From: Methanoculleus oceani
Lineage (GTDB): Archaea; Halobacteriota; Methanomicrobia; Methanomicrobiales; Methanoculleaceae
NCBI RefSeq assembly: GCF_023702065.1
Contig: NZ_QFDM01000002.1
Span: 1 to 64,000 of the forward strand
Length of the DNA: 64,000 nt
Direction: 5' to 3'
How positions within the stretch are numbered: position 1 is the first letter of the stretch; every line of letters starts with the position of its first letter. The notes beneath the pieces are model-generated. The model was not told the DNA's origin, searched no databases, and saw only the letters and a program-made list of their open reading frames with translations. Made by a program: the position numbers and the translations under genes. Shown here in pieces: positions 34,402 to 44,297 of the stretch.

Positions 34402-36636
34402 TCACTCGCTCCATTCCCCGGCTTCTCCCGGCACCTGCGGCTTCCAGGCCGGCGCCCGGGGTTTCGCCGCTGCTGGAATCCGGGCATACTCCGCCCCGGC
34501 GCCCTTCAGGAGTAACGGGTAGTACCGGGCGACGTACTCCTTCACCATCCGGCAGGACGAGAACCGGGGGCCGTTGCTCTTGATCGACTCTTTCATCATC
34601 TTCACCCAGCCGTAGGGAATATCGTCGACGGAGCGGTCGTAGTAGAGCGGGACGACCTCCTTCTCCAGGAGGTCGTAGATCGCCGCGGCATCGACGGCAT
34701 TCCTCCCGTCGCAGGCGGCCGTTTCGTCCCCGAACGCCCAGCCGTTTCTGCCGTTGTAGCCTTCGGTCCACCATCCGTCGAGGATGGAGAGATTCAGCAC
34801 TCCGTTCAGCGCCGCCTTCATGCCGCTCGTGCCGCTCGCTTCCATCGGGGGCAGCGGATTGTTTAACCAGACGTCGACGCCGTGCACCAGGTACTGGGCC
34901 ACCTGGTCGTTGTAGTCCTCGATGAACGCGACCCTCCCTCCGAACCCGGGGTCCTGCGTGTAGCGGTAGATCTGCTGGAGCACCCGCTTTCCCTCGTTAT
35001 CGGACGGGTGAGCCTTGCCGGCGAAGATGATCTGGACGGGGCACCAGGGGTTGTTCAAGATGCGCTTCAACCGTTCCAGGTCCTCGAAGATGAGATGCGC
35101 CCGCTTGTAGGTCGAGAACCGCCGGGCAAACCCGATCGTCAGGACGGAGGGGTTGAGAAACGCCCCCTCGGCAGCGGGGTTTGGCGCCCCGCCGCGATGC
35201 GCCGCCCACTTGATCCGCTCCCGCTCCCGGATCCGGTTGAGGAGTTTCGCCTTCAGCCAGAGATGGAGTTGCCAGAGTTCGGCGTCCGGGACCTCGTCGA
35301 TGAGTTCCCATACCACCGGGTCGTCGTGATCCGAGAGCCAGTCGGGAGAGGTCGGCCCGATATGCCGGTCATAGAGCGCCTTCATCCGGGTGTTCAGCCA
35401 GGTCGGGACGTGGACGCCGTTCGTGACGTAGTCGATGGGCACCGCCGTCTGGGGCCCGGGCCACAGGCACTTCCACATATCGCAGGCGACGGCCCCGTTT
35501 GCGCGCGAGACGCCGTTGTGATGTGCCGACGCACGCAGGGCGAACGCGGTCATGTTAAAGCCCGAGGCGGGGCTCTCCGGGTGGACCCCGAGCTGCAGGA
35601 ACCGGAGCCGGTCGATGCCGAGCGCCCGGTAGTAAGGCGCGAAGTAGCGGTCGATGAGGTCGACGGGGAAGACGTCGTGCCCTGCAGGGACGGGCGTATG
35701 CGTGGTGAAGACGGACGTTGCCTGCACTTCTTCGAGTGCCGCCTCGAAATCCATCCCCCGCTCGACACGCTCCCGGACCCGCTCGAGCAGCGCGAACGCC
35801 GGGTGGCCTTCGTTCAGGTGCACCGCGGCGTATTCGATGCCGAGTGCGTGGAGCACCTTCCTTCCGCCGATGCCGAGCACGATCTCCTGCCGGAGGCGCT
35901 GCTCCAGGTCACCCGTATAGAGCCGGGAGGATATGCCCCTGTTCTCCGGGTCGTTGCAGGGGATATCCGTATCCAGGAGGTAGAGCGGGATCCTGCCGAC
36001 CTGGACCTTCCGGACGGCGACGTAGATGGGCGGGTCGATATGCGGGACCCGGATCACCAGGTCTTCGCCGTCCGAATCGAGCACCCGGGTGACGGGCGCC
36101 GCATCGCGGTCGAGCGGTTCGGTGATGTCCTCCTGCCAGCCGTCGTGGTTGATCTGCTGGTGCAGGTAGCCCTGCGAGTACAGGAACCCGACGGCGACCA
36201 TCGGAAGACCGAGGTCGCTCGACTCTTTCAGGTGGTCGCCGGCAAGGAATCCGAGCCCGCCCGCGTAGATGGGGAGCGAGTGGTGGAGCCCGTACTCCGC
36301 CGAGAAGTAGGCGACCGTCAGCGCAGGACGGCCGGCGTACTCCCCGGAGAACCAGGTCCCGGTGGCGCTCATGTACTTCCTGAACCGGCGCATGACGATG
36401 TCGTAGCGGTGGCAGTAGGCGGGATCTTCCGCCGCGCGGTTCAGGAACTCGACCGGAATCTCGCGGAGCATCCGGATCGGATTGTGGATGCTTGCTTTCC
36501 AGGCCTGATGGTTCAATTGCTTGAAGAGTATCCGGGCCTCCGGGTTCCAGCTCCACCAGAGGTTGTATGCCAGGTCGACGAGCCCGGAGATCCGCTCCGG
36601 GATGTGGCCGAACTGATCGTGTATGGAATTCTCCAT
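34402..36636 (-). CDS. glgP: Alpha-glucan phosphorylase (GT35)
   Basis: The 744-residue enzyme has an N-terminal DUF3417 region (ISGLVDLAYNLWWSWNPEAR), the glucan-binding core (YFSAEYGLHHSLPIYAGGLG, VHLNEGHPAFALLE) and the PLP site around EASGTSGMKAALNG. It releases glucose-1-phosphate from glycogen. It is the shorter phosphorylase type of archaea and some bacteria. It is the most distal gene of the glycogen cluster, separated from malQ by a repeat copy, and has its own AT-rich promoter (TATATAATAATA, near 36674-36690). Confidence 0.95.
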   Translation of the reverse strand: MENSIHDQFGHIPERISGLVDLAYNLWWSWNPEARILFKQLNHQAWKASIHNPIRMLREIPVEFLNRAAEDPAYCHRYDIVMRRFRKYMSATGTWFSGEYAGRPALTVAYFSAEYGLHHSLPIYAGGLGFLAGDHLKESSDLGLPMVAVGFLYSQGYLHQQINHDGWQEDITEPLDRDAAPVTRVLDSDGEDLVIRVPHIDPPIYVAVRKVQVGRIPLYLLDTDIPCNDPENRGISSRLYTGDLEQRLRQEIVLGIGGRKVLHALGIEYAAVHLNEGHPAFALLERVRERVERGMDFEAALEEVQATSVFTTHTPVPAGHDVFPVDLIDRYFAPYYRALGIDRLRFLQLGVHPESPASGFNMTAFALRASAHHNGVSRANGAVACDMWKCLWPGPQTAVPIDYVTNGVHVPTWLNTRMKALYDRHIGPTSPDWLSDHDDPVVWELIDEVPDAELWQLHLWLKAKLLNRIRERERIKWAAHRGGAPNPAAEGAFLNPSVLTIGFARRFSTYKRAHLIFEDLERLKRILNNPWCPVQIIFAGKAHPSDNEGKRVLQQIYRYTQDPGFGGRVAFIEDYNDQVAQYLVHGVDVWLNNPLPPMEASGTSGMKAALNGVLNLSILDGWWTEGYNGRNGWAFGDETAACDGRNAVDAAAIYDLLEKEVVPLYYDRSVDDIPYGWVKMMKESIKSNGPRFSSCRMVKEYVARYYPLLLKGAGAEYARIPAAAKPRAPAWKPQVPGEAGEWSE

Positions 36637-36889
36637 GAATCCTGTCCCCTTTTGGATGGTATACTGTCCATGTTTATTATTATATATGTTTGCATATTTT
36701 TGTAATAGGGTCGGAAAATGGAAAATAATGGGGGATATATGGTTTTTTGAGAGTGGCGGGGATCAGAACGGCCGCCCCGGCGTACGGCGTGCCGGGTGTC
36801 TGCGGGATACCTGAAAGAGGATGGAGGGGCGAGGTTTAATTCCCTGCTGGTCGCTCCGATCTTACCTGTTACATACAATGTGCACGGAT

Positions 36890-37214
36890 TTCCACTGGAT
36901 ATCGCGATTGGGGGTGGGGCTGACGGGGAGGGGGGAGCATCCCCCCTCCCCTGTCTCTATCTCATACCTACCCCTCGTCCCCCGCCCGAAGACCTACGGT
37001 CTTCTCAAGCTCCGGACGTCCCGTCCGTCGCACCCCGCCCGGCCTCCGGCCTCCTCCTCCGCACCTGACGGTGCTCATGCGCCGGCCCTCTATGGCCCGT
37101 CGCACTCCGCACCTGCGGTGCTCAAATTCCCGCCGTCCGCTACGCTCCCGGCAGTCGTTCCCCGCCCCTGAGGGCGGGGGCAGTGCGTGGCGATTCTCCC
37201 ACGGTCCAGTGTGT
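36890..37214 (+). repeat. Dispersed GC-rich repeat, copy C (longest, with intact right inverted end)
   Basis: The left end is degenerate (TCCACTGGATATCGCGATTG), but the right end GTGGCGATTCTCCCACGGTC plus CAGTGT (37186-37209) is the inverted complement of the consensus left end. Between are the GGGGAGGGGGG hairpin and at least four hairpin units in reverse orientation, e.g. AAGACC-TAC-GGTCTT, GGACG-TCC-CGTCC, GGCC-TCC-GGCC, GGCCC-TCTAT-GGCCC and CACC-TGCG-GTG. It lies between malQ and the phosphorylase gene. Confidence 0.8.
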
Positions 37215-37284
37215 CGGACTTTTTTCATTGTCTCTTGGCTGGTGTATCTTAGCGGTAATCGAAACCCATTTTTCGACCCTGCGC

Positions 37285-38781
37285 TCACCCCCTCCCATAA
37301 ATCCCCGTCACCTCGGCAAACTCCCGCATGGCCCCTTCCCCCACCTGCTCCGGCCGGAGCCGCCACTCCCAGTTCCCCTCCGTCGTGCCCGGCCGGTTCA
37401 TCCGTGCCTCCTCCCCGAGGCCGAGGACGTCCTGCATCGGGATGATGGCGGTATCGGCAGGGGAGAGCATCGCGAGACGCATGAGGATCCGGTGTATCTC
37501 TTCCGCGCTCACCGGCCCCCCGATGTAGTGGAACAGGAGGTCCTTCTGGTCGCCGGGGACCTCGTGCTCGAACCACCCCCGGACCGTGTTGTTGTCGTGC
37601 GTCCCCGTGTATGTGACGCAACCCTTTGCGATGTTGTGGGGCGCGTGAGGGTTCCTCGCGATGTCGCCGGAGAACCCGAAGGTCAGGATCTTCATCCCGG
37701 GGAACCCGAAGTGGCCCATCATCTCGTGAACGTCGGAGGTGATGTAGCCGAGATCCTCGGCAATGATCGGGAGGCACGACCTGCCCCGCGCGAGCAGGGT
37801 GAAGAGGTCCCGGCCGGGTGCATCGACCCAGCGCCCGTTCCGTGCGGTCTCCTCGCCGGCAGGCACCTCCCAGAACTGCACGAACCCCCGGAAGTGGTCG
37901 AGGCGCAGCCGGTCGACGAGGGCGAGGGTGCGGTCGATCCGGCTCTCCCACCATCGGAACCCCTGCTCCCGGTGCGCATCCCAGTTGTAGACCGGGTTCC
38001 CCCAGAGCTGCCCGGTCTCGCTGAACATATCCGGGGGGACGCCTGAGACAGCGGCCGGTTTCTTCTGCTCGTCAAGTTTGAAGAGCCCCGGGTTTGCCCA
38101 GAGGTCGACGCTGTCGTAGGTGAGATAGATCGGGATATCCCCGATGATCTGGAGGTGGCGCATGCGGCAGTGATTCTTGAGCACCCCCCACTGGTGGTCG
38201 AAGACGTACTGGAGGAACTTCTCCCGGAAGATCCGGTCGGCAAGCTCCGCGCCGTGCTTGTGCAGCGCCTCCTCGTGCCGGTCCCGGATACCGGACGGCC
38301 AGTCGCCCCAGACCCTCCCCGAAAACCGCTCCTTGAGGGCCACGAAGATGGCGTAGTCGTCGAGCCAGGAGACGTTGTCGGCAGCGAAGTCCTTATAGCG
38401 GAAGTCCGGACCGCGCTCCTTGAACCGCTCGAACGCCTTATCAAAGAGGCCGTTCTTGTAGTCCAGGACCGCCTGGTAGTCCACCCGGTCCTCGGGGAAG
38501 CCGGGATGGTCCACGATATCCTCCGGAGCGAGGAAGCCGTCTGCGACCATCTGCTCGGGGCTGATGAGCCAGGTGTTGCCCGCAAACGCCGATATGCTCT
38601 GGTAGGGCGAGTTGCCGAACGCCGGGCATGTCGGGTTGAGGGGAAGGATCTGCCAGAAGCGCTGTCCGGTCTCGGCAAGGAGATCCACGAACCGGTGCGC
38701 CGCCGGGCCAAGGTCGCCGATGCCGTACGCCGACGGCAGGGACGTGATGTGGAGGAGAACTCCGCTGCTCCGCCGGTTCAT
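37285..38781 (-). CDS. malQ: 4-alpha-glucanotransferase (GH77)
   Basis: The 498-residue disproportionating enzyme has the catalytic nucleophile Asp in LRLDHFRGF, acid/base Glu in PIIAEDLGYIT and the third Asp in YTGTHDNNTVRGW. GIGDLGPAAHRFVDLLAETG and FWQILPLNPTCPAFGNSPYQ are typical GH77 N-terminal motifs. It transfers maltodextrin segments during glycogen turnover. It starts 13 bp after the GH57/DUF3536 gene. Confidence 0.96.
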   Translation of the reverse strand: MNRRSSGVLLHITSLPSAYGIGDLGPAAHRFVDLLAETGQRFWQILPLNPTCPAFGNSPYQSISAFAGNTWLISPEQMVADGFLAPEDIVDHPGFPEDRVDYQAVLDYKNGLFDKAFERFKERGPDFRYKDFAADNVSWLDDYAIFVALKERFSGRVWGDWPSGIRDRHEEALHKHGAELADRIFREKFLQYVFDHQWGVLKNHCRMRHLQIIGDIPIYLTYDSVDLWANPGLFKLDEQKKPAAVSGVPPDMFSETGQLWGNPVYNWDAHREQGFRWWESRIDRTLALVDRLRLDHFRGFVQFWEVPAGEETARNGRWVDAPGRDLFTLLARGRSCLPIIAEDLGYITSDVHEMMGHFGFPGMKILTFGFSGDIARNPHAPHNIAKGCVTYTGTHDNNTVRGWFEHEVPGDQKDLLFHYIGGPVSAEEIHRILMRLAMLSPADTAIIPMQDVLGLGEEARMNRPGTTEGNWEWRLRPEQVGEGAMREFAEVTGIYGRG

Positions 38782-38794
38782 GCTTCGCTCCTCC

Positions 38795-41185
38795 TTACGT
38801 CACCCTCACGCCGATACATGCCGCCGCCCTCTCAAAGGCTTCCGCCCACCGTTGTGCATCCCCATCACCCCGGCCAGCACGCTCCCGCATCCCGGCATAG
38901 CGCCCTCGCATCCCGATGCAGAGGTTCTGGCTCTCCCATACAGTGAGCGCCAGCCCAAATACTTTCGCACACCGGACGGTGCGGATGATCTCCTCGAGCG
39001 GCGCCGGGTCGCAGGATCGGGCCGCCGCTTCCCTGAGAGAGAGCGTAATCCGCCTGCTCGCCGCCTCCCCGAGGGCCGCAAGATCGGGTGCAAGGTCCCG
39101 GGCTCTCATCGCCTCTGCGAGCGCGAAAAAGCGGTCCGGGTCGGGGCACCCCGCTCCGAGCATCGCGAGCAGCCGCTCGGTGCAGGCATGCGCCAGAAGA
39201 TGGGCGGCGGCTCCCGGGGCGGGGATCCCGAGATCATCGAGCGCGTCGATCAGCGCCGCCGCGTCACGGTAGACCGCGCAGACGGCCTCTCCCATCCCGG
39301 GCGCGATCCGGCGGGCGATCGCCCACCGCTCCTCGTCGGAGAGGTCGGGTGCCGTGTAGACCCGTTCAAAGGCCCCGGCTGCGGCACCTGCCGGATCAGG
39401 ACCCGTCACCTCTTCCCACACCGCCCGGAGCGCCGCATCGCCGCCGGGTTCGCGCACGGAAAAGACGATCCGGTCCATCCCGGCAAAGAGCGCGACCGCA
39501 TCGAAGAGCGCCTCTTCCCCTGTCACCCGGGACCGCACCCCGACGGTCCCGAGGACGCGGCGCCGGCCGGCGGCGTCCGACCGGTAGCGCCAGTCTCCGC
39601 GGGCGGCGTACATCCCCGATGCGGCCGCAGGGGGTTCGAGGTCGAAGAGGGCATAGAGGGCGGCCCCTGCCCCGATCCGGTCGAGGTCGACCGCCGCCGG
39701 CCGGGCCAGGGCCTCGTAGACCTCCGCGCCGGTCGCGTATCGTGGGTCGTTTACCGGGGCGCGGCGGAGGATATCGATGAACGCCGGCTCGATATCGAGG
39801 CCGAGCGTCTGCAGGGCAAGGTCCATCGCCCGCTTTGCGTGCCGCATCACCTGGACGCTCCCCGGCTCCGTGAGGTCGTCGAAGAACCAGCCGCAGCTCG
39901 TCTGCATCAGCATCGCCTGGTGCTCGATCTCGAGAAATGCAAGCACCCGTCGCCGATCATCGGGGGAGAGATCGCGGCGGGCGTGCCGTGCAAAGAAGCC
40001 CGTCACGGCCTCGTCGAACCACCGGGAAAGGACGAGGGCGACGGCGTCGTCCCGTGCCTCCGCGGGGTCGCGGACGAGTGCCCCGAGCGCTTCCGCGGAC
40101 CGGGGAGAGAGAGCATCGCGGACCATGACGATCGCCTCCCGGAGCGGTCCGCGCCATGCCTGCGACCACCCGGGATGCGCCCCGCCGTGGCACCCGCACT
40201 CCCGCCGCCAGCGCCCGAGGCCGTGGGTGCAGCTCCAGGACGTCCTCTCCCGGACGGCGACCTCATGCGTGGGCGGGTGAGCGTCGAGGTACTCGGGGTA
40301 GACCGTGAGACGGACGTCACGGCGCGCCTCGAGGGTCTCGAGGCAGTACGCGAGCGCCATCTCCCCGAACTCACGGTGATGGCCGTAGGTCTCTCCATCG
40401 GTTGCGATATGCACGAGTTCCGGGCGCTCTCTTTCCCGGGAGAACGCGTCGAGCAGCCGTCCGGCAAACCGCCGCCCGTCGGAGAGCAGGTCCCCGAACG
40501 CAACGTCGCGGGCAATTGTCCCGTCGTAGAAGAAGACGGCGATGCTCCGGCCGGAGGGGAGGCGGCAGAGGTACGGCATCGTCGTATCTACCCGGCCGCC
40601 GGAGACGTCCGTCCAGTCCTCCGCCCCGATTGACCTCACCCTCCCCGCCTGGTGGGGCGCGAGGATCGTGAACCGGATCCCCGCCCCGGCCACCAGGTCC
40701 AGGGACTCGAGATCGACCGCCGTCTCCGGGAGCCACATCCCTTCGGGCTCCCGGCCGAAGCGTGCCGTAAAGTCGCGGACCCCCCAGGCGACCTGGATTT
40801 GCTTATCCCGCCGGGTCGCGAGCGGCATGATGAGATGGTTGTAGCAGCAGGCGATCGCAGAACCGTGGCCGGCGTAGCGCTCCCGGCTCTCCCGGTCGGC
40901 CTCGACGACCGCGCCGTAGACCTCCGGGCGGTGCCGCTCGAGCCAGGCAAGAAGCGTCGGTGCGGCCGTGAAACTGATCCGTGAGTAGGTGTTCACGACC
41001 TCCTCGATCAACCCGTCCGCATCGAGGATGCGTGCGGCGGTGTTCGGCCCGTAACACTCCGCGGTCACCCGTTCGTTCCAGTCGTGGTACGGCGCGGCAG
41101 ACCGCTGGACCCCGACGTCGCCGAGCCAGGGGTTCTCCCTCGAGGGCTGGTAGAAGTGGCCGTGGATGCAGACGGCTCGGTCCAC
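38795..41185 (-). CDS. GH57 glycoside hydrolase with DUF3536 C-terminal region
   Basis: The 796-residue protein has GH57 region 1 HGHFYQP (residues 8-14), nucleophile Glu154 in MWLPETAVD and acid Asp263 in IATDGETYGHH, so both catalytic carboxylates are present. About 400 helical residues of DUF3536 type follow. It is probably an amylolytic or branching-related enzyme of glycogen metabolism. The start is GTG at 41185 (or 41191, which overlaps the glgB stop as GTGA). The frame upstream of 41191 is glgB out of frame. Confidence 0.9.
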   Translation of the reverse strand: MDRAVCIHGHFYQPSRENPWLGDVGVQRSAAPYHDWNERVTAECYGPNTAARILDADGLIEEVVNTYSRISFTAAPTLLAWLERHRPEVYGAVVEADRESRERYAGHGSAIACCYNHLIMPLATRRDKQIQVAWGVRDFTARFGREPEGMWLPETAVDLESLDLVAGAGIRFTILAPHQAGRVRSIGAEDWTDVSGGRVDTTMPYLCRLPSGRSIAVFFYDGTIARDVAFGDLLSDGRRFAGRLLDAFSRERERPELVHIATDGETYGHHREFGEMALAYCLETLEARRDVRLTVYPEYLDAHPPTHEVAVRERTSWSCTHGLGRWRRECGCHGGAHPGWSQAWRGPLREAIVMVRDALSPRSAEALGALVRDPAEARDDAVALVLSRWFDEAVTGFFARHARRDLSPDDRRRVLAFLEIEHQAMLMQTSCGWFFDDLTEPGSVQVMRHAKRAMDLALQTLGLDIEPAFIDILRRAPVNDPRYATGAEVYEALARPAAVDLDRIGAGAALYALFDLEPPAAASGMYAARGDWRYRSDAAGRRRVLGTVGVRSRVTGEEALFDAVALFAGMDRIVFSVREPGGDAALRAVWEEVTGPDPAGAAAGAFERVYTAPDLSDEERWAIARRIAPGMGEAVCAVYRDAAALIDALDDLGIPAPGAAAHLLAHACTERLLAMLGAGCPDPDRFFALAEAMRARDLAPDLAALGEAASRRITLSLREAAARSCDPAPLEEIIRTVRCAKVFGLALTVWESQNLCIGMRGRYAGMRERAGRGDGDAQRWAEAFERAAACIGVRVT

Positions 41186-41187
41186 GG

Positions 41188-43119
41188 TCACGCCCCCTCG
41201 GGAGCGAAGATGACCGTGCCGAGCGGGGGCAGGGTGAGCGGGAGGGACCACGACCGGCCGTGCACCAAAACCCGCTCCGCCTCCACCCCCCCGAGGTTCC
41301 CGACACCGCTCCCGCCGTACTCGACCGCATCGCTGTTGAGCACCTCCTTCCAGAACCCGCCGAACGGGACGCCGACCCGGTAGCCGTAGCGCGGCACCGG
41401 GGTGCAGTTGCAGACGACGAGGACGACGTCGTCGGCCGAGAGCCCCCGCCGCAGGTAACTGACGATGCTCTTCTCCACGTCCGAGAAGTCGACCCACTCG
41501 AACCCCTCCGGATCGGCGTCCCGCTCGTGGAGGGCGGGCACGCGCCGGTAGAGGTGGTTTAAGTCGGTGACCCACTGGAGGATTCCCCGGTGAGGAGGAT
41601 ACTGCAGGAGGTCCCATTCAAGCCCGGCATCGTGGCTCCACTCAGACCACTGCCCGAACTCTCCGCCCATGAAGAGGAGTTTCTTGCCCGGGTGCGTGAA
41701 CATGTATCCGTAGAGGAGACGGAGGTTTGCCCGTTTCCGCCACTCGTCGCCGGGCATCTTTCCCGCGAGCGAACTCTTCTCGTGGACGACCTCGTCGTGC
41801 GAGAGGGGGAGGATGTAGCGCTCCCGGAACGCGTACCATATGCTGAACGTCAGGAGATCGGGCCGGTACTTCCGAAAGACCGGGTCGAGCACGAAGTAGT
41901 CCAGGGTATCGTGCATCCAGCCCATGTTCCACTTCAGGTCGAACCCGAGCCCCCCGGTCGCAGTCGGGGCGGTCACCCCCGGCCAGGAGGTCGCTTCCTC
42001 GGCGATGACGAGCACGTCCGGGAAGTTCGCGTGGACCGTGTCGTTCACCTTCCGGAGGAACCCTATCGCCTCGAGGTTCTCCCTCCCGCCGTAGACGTTC
42101 GGTATCCACTCCCCGGCGCTTCGCGCGTAGTCCAGGTAGAGCATCGAGGAGACCGCATCCACCCGCAGGCCGTCCGCGTGGTAGCGTTCAAGCCAGAAGA
42201 CAGCGCTGCTCAGGAGGAACGACCGGACCTCGTCCCTCGCGAGATTGAAGATGTAACTCTTCCACTCGGGGTGGTAGCGCTGGCCGGGGAGGGCGTGCTC
42301 GTAGAGGTGCGTGCCGTCGAAGTAGGAGAGCCCGTAGCCGTCGGAGGGGAAGTGGGACGGCACCCAGTCGAGGAGCACCCCGATCCCGCGCTGGTGGAGG
42401 TGGTCGACGAGGTGCATGAAGTCCTGCGGGGTGCCGTACCTGCTCGTCGGGGCAAAGTAGCCGAGCGACTGGTAGCCCCAGGAGGCATAGAGCGGATGCT
42501 CCATGACGGGAAGGAACTCGACGTGGGTGAACCCGGCTTCAAGCAGGTAATCGGCGAGTTCGGTCGCCAGCTCCCGGTAGTTCAGGGACCGGTTCTCCTC
42601 CTCCGGCACCTTCCGCCACGAACCCGGGTGGACCTCGTAGACGGATATGGGTGAGTCCGGCGTGTTCTCCTCTTCCCGGCAGCGCATCCACCCCCGGTCC
42701 CGCCAGGTATAGGCGAGGTCCCAGATGACGGACGCGGTCTTTGGCGGGATCTCCCAGAAGTATGCGAACGGGTCGCCCTTATCTACGGAATAGCTGTTAT
42801 ACCTGCTTTTGATGTGGTACTTGTAGAGCATCCCGTGGCCGATATCCGGGATAAACCCCTCCCAGATGCCTGAATCGTCGCTCCGTGCGTGGAGCGGGTC
42901 CAGGCCTCTCTCCCACCCGTTGAAGTCCCCGATGACCGAAACTTCCGCGGCATTCGGGGCCCAGACCGCAAACAACGTCCCCCGCGCACCATCGGCAACA
43001 GCGGGGTGCGACCCCAGTCTGTCGTGCAGGCGGGAATGGTTCCCCTGCCTGAAGAGATAGACGTCGTAGTCGGTGATGAGGCTCCCCGTTCTCGTGATGT
43101 CGGGTAGCACCTGCTGCAT
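41188..43119 (-). CDS. glgB: 1,4-alpha-glucan branching enzyme (GH13)
   Basis: The 643-residue enzyme has a CBM48 domain ([20 protein letters not shown]) and a GH13 barrel with nucleophile Asp in [12 protein letters not shown], Glu in [12 protein letters not shown] and transition-state Asp in [10 protein letters not shown], plus the C-terminal beta domain. It adds alpha-1,6 branches to glycogen. The start at 43119 is fixed by AAGGAGGA 7 nt upstream and the length typical for GlgB. It follows the GT4 synthase by 23 bp. Confidence 0.96.
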   Translation of the reverse strand: MQQVLPDITRTGSLITDYDVYLFRQGNHSRLHDRLGSHPAVADGARGTLFAVWAPNAAEVSVIGDFNGWERGLDPLHARSDDSGIWEGFIPDIGHGMLYKYHIKSRYNSYSVDKGDPFAYFWEIPPKTASVIWDLAYTWRDRGWMRCREEENTPDSPISVYEVHPGSWRKVPEEENRSLNYRELATELADYLLEAGFTHVEFLPVMEHPLYASWGYQSLGYFAPTSRYGTPQDFMHLVDHLHQRGIGVLLDWVPSHFPSDGYGLSYFDGTHLYEHALPGQRYHPEWKSYIFNLARDEVRSFLLSSAVFWLERYHADGLRVDAVSSMLYLDYARSAGEWIPNVYGGRENLEAIGFLRKVNDTVHANFPDVLVIAEEATSWPGVTAPTATGGLGFDLKWNMGWMHDTLDYFVLDPVFRKYRPDLLTFSIWYAFRERYILPLSHDEVVHEKSSLAGKMPGDEWRKRANLRLLYGYMFTHPGKKLLFMGGEFGQWSEWSHDAGLEWDLLQYPPHRGILQWVTDLNHLYRRVPALHERDADPEGFEWVDFSDVEKSIVSYLRRGLSADDVVLVVCNCTPVPRYGYRVGVPFGGFWKEVLNSDAVEYGGSGVGNLGGVEAERVLVHGRSWSLPLTLPPLGTVIFAPEGA

Positions 43120-43142
43120 GGTCTCGTCCTCCTTGTTGGATA

Positions 43143-44297
43143 TCATCGCAGGCCGCCGGAGAGAAGTCTCCTGTAGACGCCAAGCGTCCTCTCCGTGACG
43201 ACACCCCACCTGAACTTCTCCATCACTTTCCTGCGCCCGGCCTTCCCGAGTTTCTGCATGTAGGCCGGGTCGTCGATGAGGTGGCAGATCCCCCAGGCGA
43301 TCGAGTCCGGCCGGACGGGGACCTTGATACCGTTTACGTAGTTGTCGACGTTCTCGGAGAGCCCCCCCACGTCGGTCGCGACGACGCAGCGCTCCGCGCT
43401 CCAGGCCTCCGTGAGGACGAGCCCGAACGGTTCGTTTCGGCTCGGGATGGCGACGAGGTCGCAGGCGTTCAGGAGCCGGATGTGGTCCGCGTCGGAGACG
43501 TAGCCGAGGAACTGCATGGGAAGGCCGTGCGCCATCCCCTCCAGGTAACCGCGCATATCCCCGGTGCCGGCGAAGAGGAACTGCACGTCCCAGCGTTTGG
43601 CGAGGATCTCGGGTATGGCCTGGACCAGGAGGTCGGGTCCTTTCTGGTAGGTGAGGCGCCCGACGAAGAGGACGACGGGCGCGAGCGGATGGATACCGTA
43701 GCGTTTCTTCACCTCGCCCGGGTCGAGTCGGGTACGGTAGGCGTCGGGGTCGATCCCGTTCGGGATGACGGTGACCTTCCATTCAGGGACGTTGTAGAGC
43801 CACATAACCTCGGTCTTCGTCGAGTTCGAGACGGTCGTGACCGCTTTTGCGATATAGCCCCCGTACCATTCTTTGCCCGATATCTCCTGGAACTCCCACC
43901 AGCCGCCGAAGTTCCCCCCGTGCCGCCCGTATTCGGTGGAGTGAAAGGAGAGGACGGTGTTTCGGTCGCGAAGGGCGTGCAGCGCCTCGACGAGGTGCCA
44001 GTCGTGGAAGTGGAGGACGTCGAACGCCGGGGCGTCATGGGCGCGGAACGCGTCCACGAGCATGTTGCTCATGGTCCTGCAGTACTCGATGATGTTATCG
44101 CCGAAAGGCAGGCAGTAATGGTAGTGGACGTTGTCGAACACCGCATCTCCCGGCTCTCCCCGCGTGAAGAAGTGAACTTCGTGCCCCTTCCGGGCGAGGT
44201 GCTCGGCGAGATGGGTCGCCGCCGGCGCAAGGCCGCCCACCTTGAACGTGGAGTGGAGCGACTCCCAGCAGAAGAATGCTAGCTTAAGCGTTTCCAT
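43143..44297 (-). CDS. GT4 glycosyltransferase, probable glycogen/maltose-phosphate synthase
   Basis: The 384-residue GT-B enzyme has the acceptor-domain glycine loop [20 protein letters not shown], donor-domain motifs [15 protein letters not shown] and the E-x7-E region [12 protein letters not shown]. It is shorter than GT5 GlgA and matches the archaeal GT4 glycogen synthase group. Genome position, overlapping the GH57-like gene by 19 bp and preceding glgB, strongly supports glycogen elongation. Nucleotide-sugar specificity cannot be read from the sequence. Confidence 0.88.
   Translation of the reverse strand: METLKLAFFCWESLHSTFKVGGLAPAATHLAEHLARKGHEVHFFTRGEPGDAVFDNVHYHYCLPFGDNIIEYCRTMSNMLVDAFRAHDAPAFDVLHFHDWHLVEALHALRDRNTVLSFHSTEYGRHGGNFGGWWEFQEISGKEWYGGYIAKAVTTVSNSTKTEVMWLYNVPEWKVTVIPNGIDPDAYRTRLDPGEVKKRYGIHPLAPVVLFVGRLTYQKGPDLLVQAIPEILAKRWDVQFLFAGTGDMRGYLEGMAHGLPMQFLGYVSDADHIRLLNACDLVAIPSRNEPFGLVLTEAWSAERCVVATDVGGLSENVDNYVNGIKVPVRPDSIAWGICHLIDDPAYMQKLGKAGRRKVMEKFRWGVVTERTLGVYRRLLSGGLR

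Noticed and set aside
34882-36705. A 607-residue frame antisense to the phosphorylase gene
   Set aside because: Asp/Glu/Arg/Pro-rich shadow of a GC-rich gene; the minus-strand frame has an unmistakable GT35 active site.
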